64,000 bases of DNA, from contig NZ_ATMI01000019.1 in the NCBI RefSeq assembly GCF_000439375.1, positions 1-64,000 of the forward strand. The letters run 5' to 3'. The translations under genes and the position numbers were made by a program. The notes below the pieces were generated by a model. That model saw nothing but the letters and a program-made list of their open reading frames with translations, ran no database searches and was not told the DNA's origin. Of this stretch, positions 21,548-31,005 are shown piece after piece (positions within the stretch are counted from its first letter, which is position 1; each line of letters begins with the position of its first letter). The stretch comes from Tatumella saanichensis. Its GTDB lineage: Bacteria > Pseudomonadota > Gammaproteobacteria > Enterobacterales > Enterobacteriaceae.

Positions 21548-22696
21548 TTAACGAGCAACCCGCAAACCGCCATCCACACCACGGCTGAATACCACCTGCC
21601 ACAGCTGAATATCACGGGCACGGAACGCGCCAGCACAGGCATTCAGGTAATAGCTAAACATACGTTTGAAGCGTTCATCATAGTTATGTTCAAGCTGTGG
21701 CCAGCTTGCCAAGAAACGTTCATACCAAGCCATCAAGGTGGTATCGTAATCGATTCCGAAGTTATGCCAGTCTTCCATCACAAAGTGCGGTTCACTGGTC
21801 TGGGCAATATGACTGACCGAAGGCAAACAACCGTTAGGGAAAATATATTTATCGATCCACGGATCAACATTAAGATCCGTATGGTTAGAACCGATAGTAT
21901 GAAGCAGGAAAATGCCGTCAGGCTTGAGATTACGGGCGACCACATCGAAATAAGTGGCGTAGTTTTTCGGCCCGACATGTTCAAACATACCGACAGAGAC
22001 GATACGATCAAAGGAACGATTTAGGTCACGGTAGTCCTGCAATAGGATAGTCACATCGAGATCTTTACAGCGTTCCTGCGCCATTTTCTGCTGTTCGGCA
22101 GAGATAGTGACCCCATAAACACTGACACCGTAATGACGGGCTGCATATTCGGATAATCCACCCCAACCACAGCCGATGTCCAGCAGTGACATGCCAGGCT
22201 TCAGTTGCAATTTACGGCAAATCATATCCAACTTCGCTTCCTGTGCAGCCTCGAGGGTCGTCGCCTCTTTCCAGTAGCCACAGGAATACTGCATATAAGG
22301 GTCGAGCATCAGACTGAAGAGATCATTACCCAAGTCATAGTGTTCTTTACCGACAATCCAGGCACGTTTTTTAGACTGAAGGTTAGTGAAACGGGCAGTG
22401 GCGATGCGTAACGTATCTTTAAAGTGGTGCGGTAGCTGTTTATCAAGCTTATTTTTGAGCACCCGATAAAAGAACTGGTCCAGCCTGTCACATTCCCACC
22501 AGCCGTCCATGTAACTCTCACCTAAACCGAGAGATCCTTCCTGCAATACACGCTTGAAAAAATCAGGATTTTTAACCCGAATATCCCAAGGGCGATCGCC
22601 ATTGATGGAGATATCAGCCATAGCCAACATTTCAGCGGCAATGCGATACCAATGATTTTCCTTAAGGCCGACTTCTGCTACACATGATGAACTCAT
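21548..22696 (-). CDS. cfa: Cyclopropane-fatty-acyl-phospholipid synthase
   Basis: Cfa methylates cis double bonds of membrane lipids with S-adenosylmethionine, protecting cells in stationary phase and acid. The 382 residues equal the E. coli enzyme. SAM motif I is MSLLDIGCGWGGLSEYA (about 168-184), and the substrate and catalytic region includes VSVGMFEHVGPKNY and MQYSCGYW. The protein ends FSRGVDGGLRVAR as in E. coli. The leader holds an inverted repeat, GTGAGTAAACTCAC, at 22758-22771. In E. coli the cfa leader is a small-RNA target; that is not shown here. Confidence 0.97.
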   Translation of the reverse strand: MSSSCVAEVGLKENHWYRIAAEMLAMADISINGDRPWDIRVKNPDFFKRVLQEGSLGLGESYMDGWWECDRLDQFFYRVLKNKLDKQLPHHFKDTLRIATARFTNLQSKKRAWIVGKEHYDLGNDLFSLMLDPYMQYSCGYWKEATTLEAAQEAKLDMICRKLQLKPGMSLLDIGCGWGGLSEYAARHYGVSVYGVTISAEQQKMAQERCKDLDVTILLQDYRDLNRSFDRIVSVGMFEHVGPKNYATYFDVVARNLKPDGIFLLHTIGSNHTDLNVDPWIDKYIFPNGCLPSVSHIAQTSEPHFVMEDWHNFGIDYDTTLMAWYERFLASWPQLEHNYDERFKRMFSYYLNACAGAFRARDIQLWQVVFSRGVDGGLRVAR

Positions 22697-22945
22697 ACGC
22701 TTTTAATCACCTGTTCTATTTGAACCTGAAAAAAGAATAGTCAATTTTCTATAGTTCGTGAGTAAACTCACAAAAAACGTGCATTTATGATTTTGAAAAG
22801 CAGAGGATAGAGTAAAAATCTACAAAATAGGCGGTGCTGTATACACCTTAAAAATCTTATTATGATAAGTGTGACTGAATTATTATTTTGTCACTAAAGT
22901 GATTATAAGCCTGACATTATGAATGTTCAATGATTGTCAGTAAGT

Positions 22946-22979
22946 CAGCTAAGAATGAAGAAAAATTCATCCTTAGCTG
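22946..22979 (-). terminator. Long hairpin downstream of punC
   Basis: CAGCTAAGGATGAA and TTCATTCTTAGCTG (minus strand) pair over 14 positions with one mismatch around a short loop, 22 bases after the punC stop. The tail is not T-rich, so termination would be weak. The stretch 22697-22945 otherwise holds only the AT-rich cfa upstream region. Confidence 0.5.
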
Positions 22980-23001
22980 CAAGAAAAGGGAAGGGGAAAG
23001 A

Positions 23002-24183
23002 CTAAGTGCGGTTTGAGAAATCTTTTTGCTGACAATACCCATACAGGGCCAACATAACGGTGACACCCATTGCACAGACGGTGGTCACAAGGGTTGCCTG
23101 TGGCTGTGAAGAAACGAACAGGCTGAACAGAAAGCACAGTCCCAACTGCAGGGTATTCTGTAAGGCAGCGGCTTTACCACTCACCCCAGGGAAACGGGAC
23201 AGCGCCGCAGAGACCACGATCGGGTAGATAGCACCGTTGGCCATCGCTAAGCCGCAGAACGGGATCAACAGACCAGCCAAAGAAGGCTGCCCGGCAAGTG
23301 CATCTAGCATAATCAGCGCGATACTGACGCCATACATGGCCAGCAGCCAAGGCAAAAGCTGACGGCTAGAGAAACGGTTCATCAGCATGCGGCAGCCAAA
23401 GCCCCCCGCTAGAAAGGTCAGTGTTTGTGGCAGATAGCTCAGTCCAATATCGGCCGGTGACAGGCCAAGGGCAGTCAAGATAAATGGCGAACCGGTCAGC
23501 CAGGCAAAGAAACTGGCAGAGCACGCTGCATAGAGGGTCACATTTCCACGGTAACCTTTATCTTTGAGCAGTTGCAAAAAGCTCACATCAGTATCCGCCG
23601 CTACTCGGTCTGTGACCGATACATCCTGTTGACGAGGGCGGGGTACTCGTAGGGTGGCGGCCATCAGCAATAGGGTAATCGCGGCCAGTACCACAAACAC
23701 CGAGCGCCAGTGATAGTGCTCTAATAGCCACGCACCTAGCAGCGGAGCCAATGCCGGAGAAAGCGCAACCAGAGGCATGACCGTGGCGAAAATTTTCTGG
23801 CGTCGGTGTGCAGGATAGTGATCCATCACTAGTGACTGCCAACTGACGGCGGCTGCACAGACCCCAAACGCTTGGACGAAACGCCATATCAGCAACATCA
23901 GCGGCGACGCTGTCAAGCAAACAGCCAGACAGGCCACTGTAAAAATCCCTAAGCCAGCAAGTAATACCGGTTTCCGGCCTAGGCGATCGGATAACGGCCC
24001 CCAGAACAGCTGACCGCAGGCAAATCCGGCCAAAAACAGGCTCAGACTGGCACTGATTGTTCCCGCGCTGGTGGCTAAGTCCTGTTTCATTGCATCAAAG
24101 GCAGGTAAATACATATCCGTTGCGAGAAAACCCAACATACTCAGCAATGCCAAGTAAAAAAGGAAAAGAACCGGATGTCTCAT
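23002..24183 (-). CDS. punC: Purine nucleoside MFS transporter PunC (YdhC)
   Basis: This is a 393-residue major facilitator superfamily protein of the Bcr/CflA drug-resistance subfamily with twelve predicted membrane helices. It carries GFLATDMYLPAFDAMKQDL at helix 1 and the loop 2-3 motif GPLSDRLGRKPVLL. E. coli YdhC was renamed PunC after work linking it to purine nucleoside uptake under the LysR regulator PunR. The divergent punR gene starts 105 bases away, the same arrangement as in E. coli, which supports the assignment. Confidence 0.88.
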   Translation of the reverse strand: MRHPVLFLFYLALLSMLGFLATDMYLPAFDAMKQDLATSAGTISASLSLFLAGFACGQLFWGPLSDRLGRKPVLLAGLGIFTVACLAVCLTASPLMLLIWRFVQAFGVCAAAVSWQSLVMDHYPAHRRQKIFATVMPLVALSPALAPLLGAWLLEHYHWRSVFVVLAAITLLLMAATLRVPRPRQQDVSVTDRVAADTDVSFLQLLKDKGYRGNVTLYAACSASFFAWLTGSPFILTALGLSPADIGLSYLPQTLTFLAGGFGCRMLMNRFSSRQLLPWLLAMYGVSIALIMLDALAGQPSLAGLLIPFCGLAMANGAIYPIVVSAALSRFPGVSGKAAALQNTLQLGLCFLFSLFVSSQPQATLVTTVCAMGVTVMLALYGYCQQKDFSNRT

Positions 24184-24288
24184 GACATCTCCTGTGTGAA
24201 AAAATTTGCCACGAGTGTAAAAGGGTGCACAACCGGTTGTGAACCGGTAATATTTGCTATCCGCTGTGAAAAAAATTGAAAGGTTATT

Positions 24289-25218
24289 ATGTGGTCAGAG
24301 TACGCCCTGGAAGTGGTTGATGCGGTGGCACGCAATGTCAGTTTTAGTGCTGCGGCTCGGGAGCTTCACCGCGTGCCGTCAGCCGTCAGTTACACCGTCC
24401 GGCAATTGGAAGAATGGCTGGCAGTGCCGCTGTTTGAACGTCAGCATCGCGACGTGGTATTAACGCCAGCGGGTGAGCATTTTGTGCGGGAAAGTCGTAC
24501 TATTATCAAAAAAATGCAATCCACGCGTCATCAGTGCCAGCAATTGGCAAACGGCTGGCGGGGGCAGTTGTCGATTGCGGTAGACTGCATTGTGAAAAGA
24601 CCGCGTATGCAACAACTGGTGCTGGATTTTTACCGCCACTTTTCGGATATCGAACTGCAGATTACTGAAGAAGTCTTTAATGGTGTATGGGATGCACTGG
24701 CGGACGGTAGGGTAGATATGGCCATCGGTGCCACCCAGGCGATTCCAGTCACAGGACGTTTTGCTTTCCGCGATATGGGACGGCTTAACTGGCGGTGTAT
24801 TGTCAGCGCGGGCCACCCGCTGGCCGCTGAAGGCCAGCCCGGCGAAGAGTTGATCAGAGCTTGGCCGTCACTGTTACTGGAGGATACCTCACGAGCGTTA
24901 CCCAGGCGCATCACTTGGACATTGGATAATCAGCACCGTATGCCGGTCCCTGATTGGCAGACGGGGCTAAATTGTGTCAAAGCTGGACTCTGTGTGGCGA
25001 TGGTTCCGGGGCACCTGGCGGCCCCGTTACTGGCGGCGGGTGAGGTGACAGAATTGCAATTGCCTTCGCCCTTTCCGGAAAGCCCTTGCTGTGTCAGTTG
25101 GGCTGAGGAGCAGATGTCTCCGGCTCTTTCCTGGATCCTCGATTATCTGGGAGATACTGATACCCTGAACCAAGAATGGCTCAGGGAGGATAAAATATTC
25201 AGCGGCGGTAATCCATAA
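24289..25218 (+). CDS. punR: LysR-family regulator PunR (YdhB)
   Basis: The 309-residue protein has an N-terminal winged HTH (about 1-60, [36 protein letters not shown]) and a periplasmic-binding-protein-like effector domain. The match to E. coli YdhB is strong through both parts. PunR activates punC, which lies divergently. Its 3' end overlaps the end of purR by 20 bases on the opposite strand. Confidence 0.92.
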   Translation: MWSEYALEVVDAVARNVSFSAAARELHRVPSAVSYTVRQLEEWLAVPLFERQHRDVVLTPAGEHFVRESRTIIKKMQSTRHQCQQLANGWRGQLSIAVDCIVKRPRMQQLVLDFYRHFSDIELQITEEVFNGVWDALADGRVDMAIGATQAIPVTGRFAFRDMGRLNWRCIVSAGHPLAAEGQPGEELIRAWPSLLLEDTSRALPRRITWTLDNQHRMPVPDWQTGLNCVKAGLCVAMVPGHLAAPLLAAGEVTELQLPSPFPESPCCVSWAEEQMSPALSWILDYLGDTDTLNQEWLREDKIFSGGNP

Positions 25219-26224
25219 ACGGACCATCTGCTACCGAGCGGCGTTCAATTAGCTTAGGATACACCTCGATGGTCTGCGACTGTTCACGCTTATTCACGAT
25301 ACGGTCAAATAACATCTCCAGTGCTTTTTCACCGAGCTCTGTTTTTGGCTGGTGGACAGTGGTCAGTGCAGGGGTAAAGTAACGGGAGTTGCGGACGTTA
25401 TCGTAACCGATAATGGAAATATCCTGAGGCACCCGTAAACCGGCTTCATCGGCAGCGCAGAGCGCCCCCATCGCCATGATATCGCCGCCACAGAACACTG
25501 CCGTTGGACGTTGTGGCTGGGCCAGGATCTGCTGCATGGCCAAGTAACCGGATTCCGGTTCGAAATCACCTTGGACTCGCCATTCATCACGCAAGGTGAT
25601 CCCCGCTTCGCTGAGGGCTTTGAGAAAACCAGAAAGTCGTCCGCCCCCGGTGTTACGTTCCATCTGGCCGGGGATACATCCTATATCGCGGTGACCACGA
25701 TCGATGAGATAACGACCTGCCATGTAGCCGCCTTGGAAGGCGTTATCAAGGATAGTGTCAGTAAAGTCACCGCGTTGCACGCCCCAATCCATTACTACCA
25801 TCGGGATATTACGATTCTCTTCCAGCATCTTCAGCAGATCTTGCGGATACTCGGCACACATCACCAGCAGGCCATCAACACGCTTCTGCGCCATCATCGA
25901 CAGGTAAGCGCGCTGTTTGGTGAGATCATTATCGGCATTGCCAAGGATCAGTGTATAGCCGTGAGCGAAACACTTTTTCTCTATAACTTCGATGATTTCT
26001 GCGAAATAGGGTGCTTCAAGAGAGGTCGACAGCAGACCAATTGTTTTGGTGTTATTGACTTTCAGGCTACGTGCCACCGCACTTGGGGAATAGTGCAATT
26101 CATTAATAGCCTCCCACACAGCTTTACAGGTGTTTTCTGCCACAAAGCGGGTGTGATTAATGACATGTGAAACGGTAGTGGTGGAAACCCCGGCTCGCTT
26201 CGCCACGTCTTTAATAGTTGCCAT
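25199..26224 (-). CDS. purR: Purine repressor PurR
   Basis: PurR is a LacI-family repressor that binds purine synthesis operators when loaded with hypoxanthine or guanine. The 341-residue length equals the E. coli protein. The N-terminal [23 protein letters not shown] and the hinge helix ([10 protein letters not shown]) are followed by a type I periplasmic-binding fold. A PurR box lies 37 bases upstream of the start, consistent with known autoregulation. The gene converges on punR, and the two coding ends overlap. Confidence 0.97.
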   Translation of the reverse strand: MATIKDVAKRAGVSTTTVSHVINHTRFVAENTCKAVWEAINELHYSPSAVARSLKVNNTKTIGLLSTSLEAPYFAEIIEVIEKKCFAHGYTLILGNADNDLTKQRAYLSMMAQKRVDGLLVMCAEYPQDLLKMLEENRNIPMVVMDWGVQRGDFTDTILDNAFQGGYMAGRYLIDRGHRDIGCIPGQMERNTGGGRLSGFLKALSEAGITLRDEWRVQGDFEPESGYLAMQQILAQPQRPTAVFCGGDIMAMGALCAADEAGLRVPQDISIIGYDNVRNSRYFTPALTTVHQPKTELGEKALEMLFDRIVNKREQSQTIEVYPKLIERRSVADGPFMDYRR

Positions 26225-26260
26225 CTGCTGGTTACTCCGGTTTGTAATGATTTATCATCA

Positions 26261-26276
26261 GGTTAATCGTTTGCGT
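26261..26276. promoter_or_regulatory. PurR operator upstream of purR
   Basis: On the minus strand, ACGCAAACGATTAACC matches the PurR box consensus ACGCAAACGTTTNCNT at 12 or more of the defined positions. Its place between the purR promoter region and the start codon suits autorepression, known for E. coli purR. Confidence 0.72.
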
Positions 26277-26495
26277 TGCACTAATCACCGGCAATCATCA
26301 TTAAAAAACATGGGAAGCCGGCAGTATCTGACCCGAAAAGGGCTGCCGGAAAGCGCTGGAAAACTCAGCAGAAACGGCGGTTGCGCAACAAAGGGGGCTA
26401 ATTCTAGCAAGGGTAGCGCAATAAAACGAGATTTTTGCGCAACTCTGTGGGATTATAGCAAAAACCACACAATAAGTGCGCCTAAAGGAGGCATT

Positions 26496-26585
26496 ATGGA
26501 TACTGACCTGAAATTCGCTCTGACGACGGTTGTGGCAGTGCTGGCAATGATTTGTGCGTTCAGCTTTACCGCTGTGATGCACTGA
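26496..26585 (+). CDS. ynhF: Small membrane protein YnhF
   Basis: The 29-residue peptide starts MDTDLKFALTTVVAVLAMIC and ends FTAVMH, a single hydrophobic helix preceded by a short polar N-terminus. E. coli YnhF (also 29 residues, MSTDLKF start, AALH end) has the same length, pattern and position beside purR. A very strong ribosome site AAAGGAGG lies six bases before the ATG. Its function is not established. Confidence 0.88.
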   Translation: MDTDLKFALTTVVAVLAMICAFSFTAVMH

Positions 26586-26643
26586 TAGCGGCGCTTAGTC
26601 ACCGTTGACGAGTCCTGATATAGATTGACAGTTTTCTGACTGT

Positions 26644-26674
26644 AAAATGCCTGATGAACTTCATCGGGCGTTTT
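26644..26674. terminator. Bidirectional terminator-like hairpin
   Basis: AAAATGCCTGATG and CATCGGGCGTTTT pair around AACTT, with A and T runs on the two sides. It lies 58 bases after ynhF and at the truncated end of the IS remnant. It probably terminates ynhF and originally mepH from the other side. Confidence 0.75.
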
Positions 26675-26969
26675 GTATTAACTCAGCTTTTTGATATGCC
26701 TGTTTTAGCTGTTCTTTCAGTTCTCTGATTTTTTGTTCAGGTGTCAGAGGTATGTTTATCTTAGCCACGGACAGTCTCCTCTTAGACCTGGGGTTCCAGT
26801 CAAGCCGGCCGTATTTACGCAACCAGGCAAGAACAGTGGAGCGTCTCTGGATACCATATCGTTGCTGAGCCTGTTTGTAGGTCATTTCGCCTTTTTCAAC
26901 CTGCTCAACAACCGCTATTTTAAAGGATAGAGGATAATCTCGTTGGGTGCGTTTGAACTCTGCCATCAT
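26661..26969 (-). pseudogene. Truncated IS3-family OrfA
   Basis: The 102-codon frame matches the OrfA at 6-416 over its first 95 or so residues. It has an internal loss of about four residues (WNPGTLGLSKRR becomes WNPRSKRR). The match ends at KAELIQNAR, where unrelated DNA and a hairpin begin. No OrfB follows, so it cannot encode a working transposase. Confidence 0.85.
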
Positions 26970-27020
26970 TACGTTCTCCGAAATTAAATCAGGAACGTGT
27001 CGACGCTATTCAGGACGGGC
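26679..27020 (-). mobile_element. IS3-family remnant
   Basis: About 340 bases related to the element at 1-466 remain, including its outer end (CCCGTCCTGAATAGCG on the minus strand). The inner part is deleted. The outer end abuts the last codon of mepH exactly, so the mepH TGA stop coincides with the TGA that starts the IS end. Confidence 0.8.
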
Positions 27021-27815
27021 TCAGCGTACGGTGCCGGGGGTCATGACTCGACGGGCTCCGATATAGTGGCTCTGCCAGTATTCATTGCTGAGAGCACTGA
27101 TCTTGATATCTTCACCGGTGCGTGGCGACTGAATGAATCTACCATTACCTAGATAGACGCCCACATGGTCGGCGGCACCGCGGCTATGAATACGGAAGAA
27201 AACCAAGTCACCTTTTTCCAACTGATTGCGTCTAATCGGGGCCGCATCGCGCAGATGATACATGGCGTTAGCGGTACGCGGAATGCGGAAATTGACTAAG
27301 TCTTTAAATGCATAGTAGACCAAGCCACTGCAATCAAAACCAGTATGTGGCGAGGTGCCACCCCACTGGTAAGGCTTACCTAACTGATCCATCAGTTTTA
27401 CCATCGCTGTCTGGCGAGCTTTTTGATAGCGTAATTTGTGAACTGGACTCATGCGGATTGCGGTCAGTCGGGCAGAAGGAGCGGGTTGCTTATTCTTAGC
27501 AACACGGCGGTGGCCATAGGTTTTGGCTGATACCTGGTGACGGGAGGCAATACGATGAACTTCATGACGGGACTGATGTAACTTTGACTGGCGGGAGCGT
27601 GTCACTTCTCTGACTCGGTGGGTCAGGGGTTGCCGAGTTTTGTGTCGGGAGCTGATCGCTTTAACAGGTTTGCGCTTTCGCCGCTGGTCTTCGGTGACAG
27701 TTTTACGCGCCACCTTATGATGAGAGGCGTTAACCTGTGAGCGCGGCGCGGCTTCCGCGACATTAAAGAAAAGTTGTGCAAAGGCAAGCACGAAAAGCGT
27801 TATCAGTAGACGCAT
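27021..27815 (-). CDS. mepH: Murein endopeptidase of the NlpC/P60 family, MepH-like
   Basis: MepH (YdhO) cleaves D-Ala-mDAP cross-links, opening the wall for growth. The product is 264 residues from the start chosen here, which gives a signal peptide (RLLITLFVLAFAQLFFNVAEA). A long Lys/Arg/His-rich linker (about 25-130) leads to an NlpC/P60 domain with catalytic FDCSGLVYYAF, ADHVGVYLGNG and FIQSPRTG. The end (YIGARRVMTPGTVR) aligns with E. coli MepH. No good ribosome site is visible, so a longer start at 27845 or 27860 is possible. An IS remnant begins at the stop codon. Confidence 0.9.
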   Translation of the reverse strand: MRLLITLFVLAFAQLFFNVAEAAPRSQVNASHHKVARKTVTEDQRRKRKPVKAISSRHKTRQPLTHRVREVTRSRQSKLHQSRHEVHRIASRHQVSAKTYGHRRVAKNKQPAPSARLTAIRMSPVHKLRYQKARQTAMVKLMDQLGKPYQWGGTSPHTGFDCSGLVYYAFKDLVNFRIPRTANAMYHLRDAAPIRRNQLEKGDLVFFRIHSRGAADHVGVYLGNGRFIQSPRTGEDIKISALSNEYWQSHYIGARRVMTPGTVR

Positions 27816-27860
27816 AATTGTCAGGTTACAGGTTAAATGCCCCATATAAAAACAGGACAA

Positions 27861-28172
27861 AATTAAAAAATAACATCTGACCTCTCAGCCAGTCCCGAAA
27901 GGCATTCTAATCCAGTTTTTCTGCAAAAGTTAAGGTCTTTTTATCAGAATCTGTTACGAGAAGTTTTTTGCGGTAAAAATGAACATAAACAGACAATTAA
28001 CACACCAGTTTTATATGTTTCTCTTATCTTTCCCTGTTGACCATGAGGGACATTTTAACCGCTGATGCGATGCAACAACGGTTTTCCCTGTTAGTTTAAA
28101 ATGTCATTTTCATTCCGAAGGCGTTCTCGCTTACAATACGTAGACATGTCGTTACGTTGTGAAGGAAGTAAA
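27861..28172. other. mepH-grxD divergent intergenic region
   Basis: This stretch of about 310 bases is AT-rich and must carry the promoters of mepH and grxD. I see no gene, strong hairpin or clear operator in it. The ribosome site of grxD (GAAGGAAG) is at its right edge. Confidence 0.5.
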
Positions 28173-28505
28173 ATGAGCACGTTAGAAAAGATCCAGACCC
28201 AGATTTCAGAAAACCCGATCCTGTTGTATATGAAAGGGTCTCCGAAGCTGCCAAGCTGCGGCTTCTCTGCCCAAGCAGTTCAGGCACTTTCTGCCTGTGG
28301 TCAGCGTTTTGCCTATGTCGACATTCTGCAGAATCCGGATATCCGTGCTGAACTGCCGAAATACGCGAACTGGCCGACCTTTCCACAGCTGTGGGTCGAA
28401 GGTGAACTGGTTGGCGGCTGCGACATCATTATGGAAATGTATCAGCGCGGCGAACTGCAGCAACTGATCAAAGAGACTGCAGACAAGCATCCAGCTGCTG
28501 AATAA
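28173..28505 (+). CDS. grxD: Monothiol glutaredoxin 4
   Basis: GrxD binds and transfers a [2Fe-2S] cluster with glutathione and BolA-type partners. The 110-residue protein has the monothiol active site CGFS (in LPSCGFSAQAVQAL, about residue 30), the WPTFPQLWVEGELVGGCDI block that binds glutathione, and a thioredoxin fold. The Met at 28173 is chosen from the GAAGGAAG site and E. coli alignment (MSTTIEKIQ-type start). An upstream in-frame Met is unlikely. A terminator follows. Confidence 0.96.
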   Translation: MSTLEKIQTQISENPILLYMKGSPKLPSCGFSAQAVQALSACGQRFAYVDILQNPDIRAELPKYANWPTFPQLWVEGELVGGCDIIMEMYQRGELQQLIKETADKHPAAE

Positions 28506-28529
28506 AGGCTGCGGTGATCGCAAGAGATA

Positions 28530-28557
28530 AAAATGCCCGCTGACCCGGGCATTTTTT
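28530..28557 (+). terminator. Terminator between grxD and rnt
   Basis: AAAATGCCCG and CGGGCATTTT pair around CTGACC with a T run after and A run before. It serves grxD and perhaps convergent rnt. Confidence 0.88.
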
Positions 28558-28585
28558 ATGGCAGATGATAACCACCACCGAGGCG

Positions 28586-29269
28586 TTAGTTTGCCTGTTC
28601 AGAGTCTAGCGCCGGAGCTTTATCCGGCGCTACTGGCTCGGGAAGTGGCCAACCACCCAGGCGCTTCCAGCGATTGACTAGCTCACAGAATAGGGTGGCA
28701 GTCTGTTGCGTGTCATACAACGCAGAGTGCGCCTGATGACTGTCAAATTCCATACCTGCTGTTTTGCAGGCCTTGGCCAGCACGGTCTGGCCAAGCACCA
28801 ATCCGCTGAGCGCGGCGGTATCAAAGGTGGCAAATGGGTGAAACGGATTGCGTTTCAGGTGGCTGCGTTCGGCAGCTGCCATCACAAAGCTGTGATCAAA
28901 ATTGGCATTGTGCGCCACCATCACTGCCCGGGCGCAGTCACTGTCTTTCATGCCTTTACGTACCATTTTGAAAATGGCATGCAGGGCATCATGTTCGCTA
29001 ACTGCATTCCGCTGTGGATCGTCAGGATTTATTCCCGTGAAGGCCAACGCTTCGGGGTGAAGGATCGCCCCTTCAAACGGTGTGACATTGAAATGCAGGG
29101 TCTGATCCGGCTGCAGCCAACCCTCATCGTCCATCTTCAGCGTGATAGCAGCAATTTCCAGGAGGGCATCAGTCCCGGCGTTGAAACCGGCGGTTTCCAC
29201 ATCTATGACGACGGGAAAAAAACCACGAAATCGTTGGTTCAGGGCATTCGGTGAGGAAGTGTCGGGCAT
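28586..29269 (-). CDS. rnt: Ribonuclease T
   Basis: RNase T is a homodimeric 3'-5' exonuclease that matures tRNA, 5S and 23S rRNA ends. The 227-residue protein carries the DEDDh motifs: [11 protein letters not shown] (Asp and Glu, about 22-32), [11 protein letters not shown] (Asp) and [10 protein letters not shown] (His, Asp). It aligns with E. coli Rnt (215 residues) with a longer C-terminal tail. The start at 29269 ([17 protein letters not shown]) fits the E. coli N-terminus; longer in-frame starts look like upstream shadow sequence. It follows gloA on the same strand. Confidence 0.95.
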   Translation of the reverse strand: MPDTSSPNALNQRFRGFFPVVIDVETAGFNAGTDALLEIAAITLKMDDEGWLQPDQTLHFNVTPFEGAILHPEALAFTGINPDDPQRNAVSEHDALHAIFKMVRKGMKDSDCARAVMVAHNANFDHSFVMAAAERSHLKRNPFHPFATFDTAALSGLVLGQTVLAKACKTAGMEFDSHQAHSALYDTQQTATLFCELVNRWKRLGGWPLPEPVAPDKAPALDSEQAN

Positions 29270-29381
29270 CAGAATCTCGTTGAGCGGGAATATCTGGCGA
29301 TAGTATCGCAAAAAAAATACGGCGTTGCAGTAGGTGAACTTGGCTGAGGGCAATACCTGCCCTCAAAGGGCAGGTAGAGGA

Positions 29382-29789
29382 TCAGTGGCCGAGTCCTTGA
29401 CCTGCGTGTTTATTCTCAATCAGTTCAATCTTGTAACCATCTGGATCTTCGACAAAGGCGATAATGGTGCTGCCACCTTTCACAGGACCGGCTTCGCGGG
29501 TGATATTGCCGCCGCTCTGGCGAATACGTTCACAGGTGGCAGCAACATCATCAACGCCCAGGGCGATATGGCCGTAGGCATCACCCATATCGTAGGAAGA
29601 AACACCCCAGTTATAGGTCAGTTCGATGACCGCACCTTCGCTCTCTTCGGTATAACCGACAAACGCCAGCGAGTATTTATATTCAGTATTTTCACTCTGA
29701 CGCAGCAGTTTCATGCCTAAAACACGGGTGTAGAAGTCTAGCGAGCGTTGCATATCGCCGACACGCAGCATGGTGTGAAGTAAACGCAT
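29382..29789 (-). CDS. gloA: Lactoylglutathione lyase (glyoxalase I)
   Basis: GloA converts the hemithioacetal of methylglyoxal and glutathione to S-lactoylglutathione. The 135-residue protein equals the E. coli enzyme. The Ni2+ ligands are seen as His5 (MRLLHTM), a Glu in AVIELTYNW, His74-type in GHIALGV and Glu in YKIELIE. In E. coli, nemRA lies upstream; here the next gene upstream is ydhL, so nemRA is missing. gloA and rnt read in the same direction. Confidence 0.97.
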   Translation of the reverse strand: MRLLHTMLRVGDMQRSLDFYTRVLGMKLLRQSENTEYKYSLAFVGYTEESEGAVIELTYNWGVSSYDMGDAYGHIALGVDDVAATCERIRQSGGNITREAGPVKGGSTIIAFVEDPDGYKIELIENKHAGQGLGH

Positions 29790-30021
29790 ATCGTCCTCTT
29801 AGGTTTCAGAAGTCAGTCCATGACGGCTGACAGGGTGATAAAGATATTTAAGTGTAACAGGGAAAACGTCTGCGGTAATCTCTGATTGAAGAGAAAAGGG
29901 TGACTGCTGTCTAGTTAGGTAAAACGGCGAGCCGAACGGCTATACTTAGCGCAGGTAACCGTCACCTCGACTCAGTAGGCCATTACCTGTTACCCCGAGT
30001 CAGAGGATTTTGGAGATATCC

Positions 30022-30261
30022 ATGGCAGAACAACTGGAGTTTTTCCCTGTCCCGAGTCCCTGTCGCGGCATCTGCCGGACTGACAATAAAGGCTATTGCG
30101 TTGGTTGTTTCCGCAGCCGTGAAGAGCGTTTTCAGTGGATGTCATTCAGTGACACTCAGAAACGTAATATCCTACGCCTGTGCCAACAGCGACGATTGCG
30201 GCGGCGACGGGTCAGCAACGAAGATGGTCAGGACAATGATCAGCAACATTCGTTGTTTTGA
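30022..30261 (+). CDS. ydhL: DUF1289 protein YdhL
   Basis: The 79-residue protein begins MAEQLEFFPVPSPCRGICR and ends QHSLF, matching E. coli YdhL in length and ends. Four cysteines in SPCRGICRTDNKGYCVGCF are the DUF1289 signature and probably bind a metal. GGAG seven bases upstream supports the start at 30022 instead of the in-frame ATG at 30010. Its role is unknown. Confidence 0.88.
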   Translation: MAEQLEFFPVPSPCRGICRTDNKGYCVGCFRSREERFQWMSFSDTQKRNILRLCQQRRLRRRRVSNEDGQDNDQQHSLF

Positions 30262-30445
30262 ATGCTTCCGCGCAAAGCCGATTGCTTGCTTTTTATACTC
30301 ACGGTATAAATATCGGCCTAATTTGTCACGTTATGCATCGCTTATTCACTGTCATTTCATCAGGAGTTTGTAATTAACCTCTGAAAGCCGCAAAATAGTC
30401 AACTGACAATAGATTTGATAAAATACTAATAATAAGGGGGATTAT

Positions 30446-30883
30446 ATGGAATCGTCATTGGGCACTGATTTGGCCCGGTTGGTACGTACTTGGCGTGCAG
30501 TCATTGATAACCGTTTAAAACCACTTGGCCTCACCCAGACATTGTGGGTAACGCTGCACAATATTAGCCAGTTACCGCCGGAGCAGTCTCAGATCCAGCT
30601 GGCGAAGGCCATCGGTGTAGAACAGCCTTCTTTAGTAAGAACCCTCGATCAATTGGAAAAGAAAGGTCTAATAAGCCGTACGCCTTGTGCGGAAGATCGA
30701 CGGGCCAAACGCATTACCCTGACAGACAAAGCCACACCGGTTATCCAAGAACTGGAAGGGGTGATTAATCGCAGCCGTGAAGATATCCTTCAAGGACTGT
30801 CTGATACTGAGATCAATACTATGATCAGCCTGATCAGCCGACTGGAAAAAAATATCAGCGAACTTCAGCGTAATGAAGGCTGA
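30446..30883 (+). CDS. slyA: MarR-family transcriptional regulator SlyA
   Basis: SlyA activates many envelope and virulence genes, often by displacing H-NS. The 145-residue protein is almost collinear with E. coli SlyA (144). It has an N-terminal dimerisation helix ([20 protein letters not shown]), a winged helix with recognition region [21 protein letters not shown] (about 52-72) and the wing [13 protein letters not shown]. It is divergent from slyB across a terminator-bearing gap, as in E. coli. Confidence 0.96.
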   Translation: MESSLGTDLARLVRTWRAVIDNRLKPLGLTQTLWVTLHNISQLPPEQSQIQLAKAIGVEQPSLVRTLDQLEKKGLISRTPCAEDRRAKRITLTDKATPVIQELEGVINRSREDILQGLSDTEINTMISLISRLEKNISELQRNEG

Positions 30884-30936
30884 GCTTTCTCACCCACCTG
30901 CTGTTGAACATCAAACAGCTCTCGCCGTTACCGATT

Positions 30937-30967
30937 AAAAAACCCGTCATTACGACGGGTTTTTTAT
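30937..30967 (+). terminator. Terminator between slyA and slyB
   Basis: AAAAAACCCGTC and GACGGGTTTTTT form a perfect stem around ATTAC, symmetric with A and T runs. It can serve both convergent genes. Confidence 0.9.
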
Positions 30968-31005
30968 GCAGTCACGGCAGCGGATTGCGTTAACACGTTA
31001 GGAGA

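Noticed and set aside
26160..26585. A 141-codon frame covering the purR-ynhF gap
   Set aside because: Only the final 29 codons match a known protein (YnhF) and carry a strong ribosome site; the rest overlaps the purR promoter and operator.
30101..30373. A 90-codon frame overlapping ydhL
   Set aside because: It is an out-of-frame shadow of ydhL with no family features.
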